Source: an uncultured Oscillospiraceae bacterium (GTDB taxonomy: Bacteria; Bacillota; Clostridia; Oscillospirales; Oscillospiraceae). Taken from it: a DNA stretch of 7,037 bases. The position numbers and the translations under genes are program-made. Shown piece by piece: positions 5,565 to 7,037 of this stretch (the stretch's first letter is position 1; the number at the start of each line of letters is the position of its first letter). The notes under the pieces are model-generated. The model made no database searches, was not told where the DNA came from, and saw only the letters and a program-made list of their open reading frames with translations. Location of the stretch: positions 1-7,037 of the forward strand of contig CAKTED010000081.1 in NCBI GenBank assembly GCA_934546725.1, given 5' to 3'.

Positions 5565-6731
5565 ATGCTGACATTTCTGGCCCGATGTTTTATCCCGGAT
5601 CGGGAGAATACCGCCTCTCCCGCTGTCCGCAAAGCCTACGGCGTTCTCTGCGGGGCGGTTGGCATCGCTCTAAACCTGCTGCTCTTCGCCGGAAAGTTCC
5701 TGGCGGGGCGGCTCTCCGGTTCTATCGCCATCACAGCGGACGCCTTCAACAACCTCTCGGACGCCGGTTCCTCCGTGGTGACTCTGCTGGGCTTCCACCT
5801 GGCGGGGCAGAAGCCGGACATCCACCACCCCTTCGGCCACGGGCGGATGGAGTATATCTCCGGCCTCGCTGTCTCAGCACTGATCCTGCTGATGGGCGTG
5901 GAGCTGGGGAAGGAATCCCTCGGCAAGATCCTCCACCCGGAGGACGTCACCGGCGGTCCCCTGGTCCTCGCCATTCTGGCGGTGTCCATCGCCGTGAAGC
6001 TCTACATGATGGCTTATAACCGAACGATCGGGAAAAAACTGAACGCCCCGGCCCTGCTGGCGGCGGCCGCGGACTCCCTCAGTGACAGCGTGGCCACCAC
6101 GGCGGTGCTGCTGGCGACCATCCTGGGCCAGATCTTTGGCTGGCGCGTCGACGGTTGGGCGGGCCTTGCCGTGGCGGGGTTCATCCTCTATGCCGGTATC
6201 GGTGCGGCCAGGGATACCATCAGCCCCCTTCTCGGCAATCCCCCTACGCCGGAGTTCGTGGAGGAGATCCGGAGCTTGGTGATGGCCCATCCGGAGGTCC
6301 TGGGCATCCATGACCTGGTGGTCCATGATTACGGTCCCGGCCGCCGGATGATCTCCCTCCATGCGGAGGTCCCGGCCTCCGGTGACCTGCTGGATCTTCA
6401 CGATGTCATTGACAGTGCGGAGCAGGAGCTCCGGCGCCAGCTTGGCTGCGAGGCGGTGATCCACATGGACCCGGTGGTGACGGACGACGGCGTCACCGCT
6501 GAGACCCGGGAGAAGGTCGCCACCTTGGTCCATTGCATCGATGACACCATCTCCATCCACGATTTCCGCATGGTGCCCGGGCCCACCCACACCAATGTCA
6601 TCTTCGACGCCGTGGTGCCCTATGGCTTCCGCCTGACGGATCAGGAGGTGGCGGAGAAGATCCGCACCGCCGTCCGCACCCTGGACGGCAATTACTACGC
6701 CATCGTGAATGTGGAGCACTCGTATACGTAA
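5565..6731 (+). CDS. Cation diffusion facilitator, probable manganese exporter
   Basis: This 388-residue membrane protein of the CDF family exports divalent metal from the cytoplasm in exchange for protons. It starts at the ATG at 5565, six bases after TGAGGA. The membrane domain spans about residues 25-220 with six segments. The metal site is N62-x3-D66 (in ADAFNNLSD) and D170-x3-D174 (in AADSLSD). An Asn/Asp-Asp-Asp-Asp set is typical of manganese-type CDF proteins such as MntE, whereas zinc types carry His in one or both pairs. HHPFGHGRMEY (87-97) is the conserved loop. The C-terminal dimerisation domain (about 225-303) is followed by a second, similar segment (about 315-388), making the protein longer than the roughly 300 residues of simple CDFs. 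Metal preference is inferred from the motif. The terminator at 6758-6788 ends the unit. Confidence 0.92.
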   Translation: MLTFLARCFIPDRENTASPAVRKAYGVLCGAVGIALNLLLFAGKFLAGRLSGSIAITADAFNNLSDAGSSVVTLLGFHLAGQKPDIHHPFGHGRMEYISGLAVSALILLMGVELGKESLGKILHPEDVTGGPLVLAILAVSIAVKLYMMAYNRTIGKKLNAPALLAAAADSLSDSVATTAVLLATILGQIFGWRVDGWAGLAVAGFILYAGIGAARDTISPLLGNPPTPEFVEEIRSLVMAHPEVLGIHDLVVHDYGPGRRMISLHAEVPASGDLLDLHDVIDSAEQELRRQLGCEAVIHMDPVVTDDGVTAETREKVATLVHCIDDTISIHDFRMVPGPTHTNVIFDAVVPYGFRLTDQEVAEKIRTAVRTLDGNYYAIVNVEHSYT

Positions 6732-6757
6732 AGCGGAGATCCCGCCGTGACACGAAG

Positions 6758-6788
6758 ACCGGCCCAGCCTTTCTAAGGCTGGGCCGGT
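6758..6788. terminator. Probable terminator between the CDF gene and the ArsC-like gene
   Basis: A perfect 13-bp inverted repeat (6758-6770 with 6776-6788) with a five-base loop lies between the convergent gene ends at 6731 and 6807. The T runs on both sides are short and interrupted (TTCTGT on the plus strand), so termination may be partial. Position and stem strength still favour a shared terminator. Confidence 0.65.
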
Positions 6789-6806
6789 TCTGTATGCGAG
6801 ATCATG

Positions 6807-7037
6807 TTACTCCCACTTCTCCCAGACCTCCGGCCGGTAGCCCACTGTGGCTTCCTTGCCGTTGCGGACGATGGGGGCCCGGAAGAGCTCCGGATGCTCC
6901 AGGAGCTTCTCCTCCCGGGCGGCGGGGGTGATGTAGGCCATGTAGAGCTCCTCATAGGCCCGGCACTTGGTGTCCACCAGCTCCTCAAAGGGCACGCAGC
7001 GGCGGACGGCCTGATACTCCCGGGGGGAGAGGCCCTT
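6807..7037 (-). CDS. ArsC/Spx family protein, C-terminal part
   Basis: This is the last 76 residues of a protein whose start lies beyond the right edge. The frame is open to the window end. The partial sequence begins KGLSPREYQAVRRC and contains PFEELVDT, EEKLLEHPELFRAPIVRNGK and ATVGYRPEVWEKW. These match the C-terminal two thirds of small (about 115-120 residue) thioredoxin-fold proteins of the arsenate reductase-like ArsC/Spx/YffB group. The Arg in APIVR corresponds to the conserved family arginine. The N-terminal catalytic or redox Cys motif is outside the window, so arsenate reductase, Spx-type regulator and uncharacterised ArsC-like protein cannot be told apart. A GTG at 6995 is internal and not the start. 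Confidence 0.85.
   Translation of the reverse strand, partial: KGLSPREYQAVRRCVPFEELVDTKCRAYEELYMAYITPAAREEKLLEHPELFRAPIVRNGKEATVGYRPEVWEKWE

Noticed and set aside
4742..5632. Long minus-strand open frame opposite the zinc-ribbon gene
   Set aside because: The plus strand has a promoter, ribosome binding site and paired CxxC motifs; the minus-strand product is an Ala/Gly/Leu-rich shadow.
3203..6788. Similar hairpins at 3203-3241 and 6758-6788 as copies of a repeat
   Set aside because: They share only a GCCCAGCC core within GC-rich terminator stems; flanks and loops differ, so chance similarity of terminators is the simpler view.

Overview
The window looks like ordinary chromosome from a GC-rich, endospore-forming Firmicute, most likely a gut clostridium of the Oscillospiraceae type (Flavonifractor / Lawsonibacter / Oscillibacter-like). 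The reasons are the spoVAD-spoVAE pair (spore dipicolinate uptake), a lipoteichoic-acid-synthase-type membrane protein, a RibU flavin transporter under an FMN riboswitch, strong AGGAGG-type ribosome binding sites and mostly G/C-ending codons. This placement is inferred from gene content; no marker gene is present. I see no mobile element, CRISPR array, tRNA or rRNA.

Layout, left to right. (1) 1-713, minus: N-terminal membrane half of an LTA synthase-like protein, cut by the window edge. (2) 906-1592, plus: an unrecognised 228-residue protein with its own promoter and clearly lower GC than its neighbours, ending at a long hairpin terminator that can serve both strands. (3) 1684-2573, minus: ribU with a complete leader, consisting of promoter, FMN riboswitch and a set of competing hairpins that can bury the ribosome binding site. 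(4) 2598-3182, plus: a SLOG/DUF1273 protein driven by a near-consensus promoter divergent from ribU and starting at GTG. (5) 3259-4651, minus: a spoVAD-spoVAE operon without an adjacent spoVAC. (6) 4720-6731, plus: a cysteine-rich zinc-ribbon protein, a 139-base gap packed with hairpins, and a cation diffusion facilitator with a manganese-type metal site and a duplicated C-terminal domain. (7) 6807-7037, minus: C-terminal two thirds of an ArsC/Spx-family protein, cut by the window edge.

The genes are a set of short, mostly independent transcription units rather than one pathway. The clearest regulatory logic is FMN feedback on flavin uptake at ribU. The items most worth a second look are the ribU expression platform, the hairpin-rich leader before the metal exporter, the doubled C-terminal domain of that exporter, the low-GC orphan gene and the spoVAD-E pair lacking spoVAC. 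I found nothing that I can call a new defence or mobile system.
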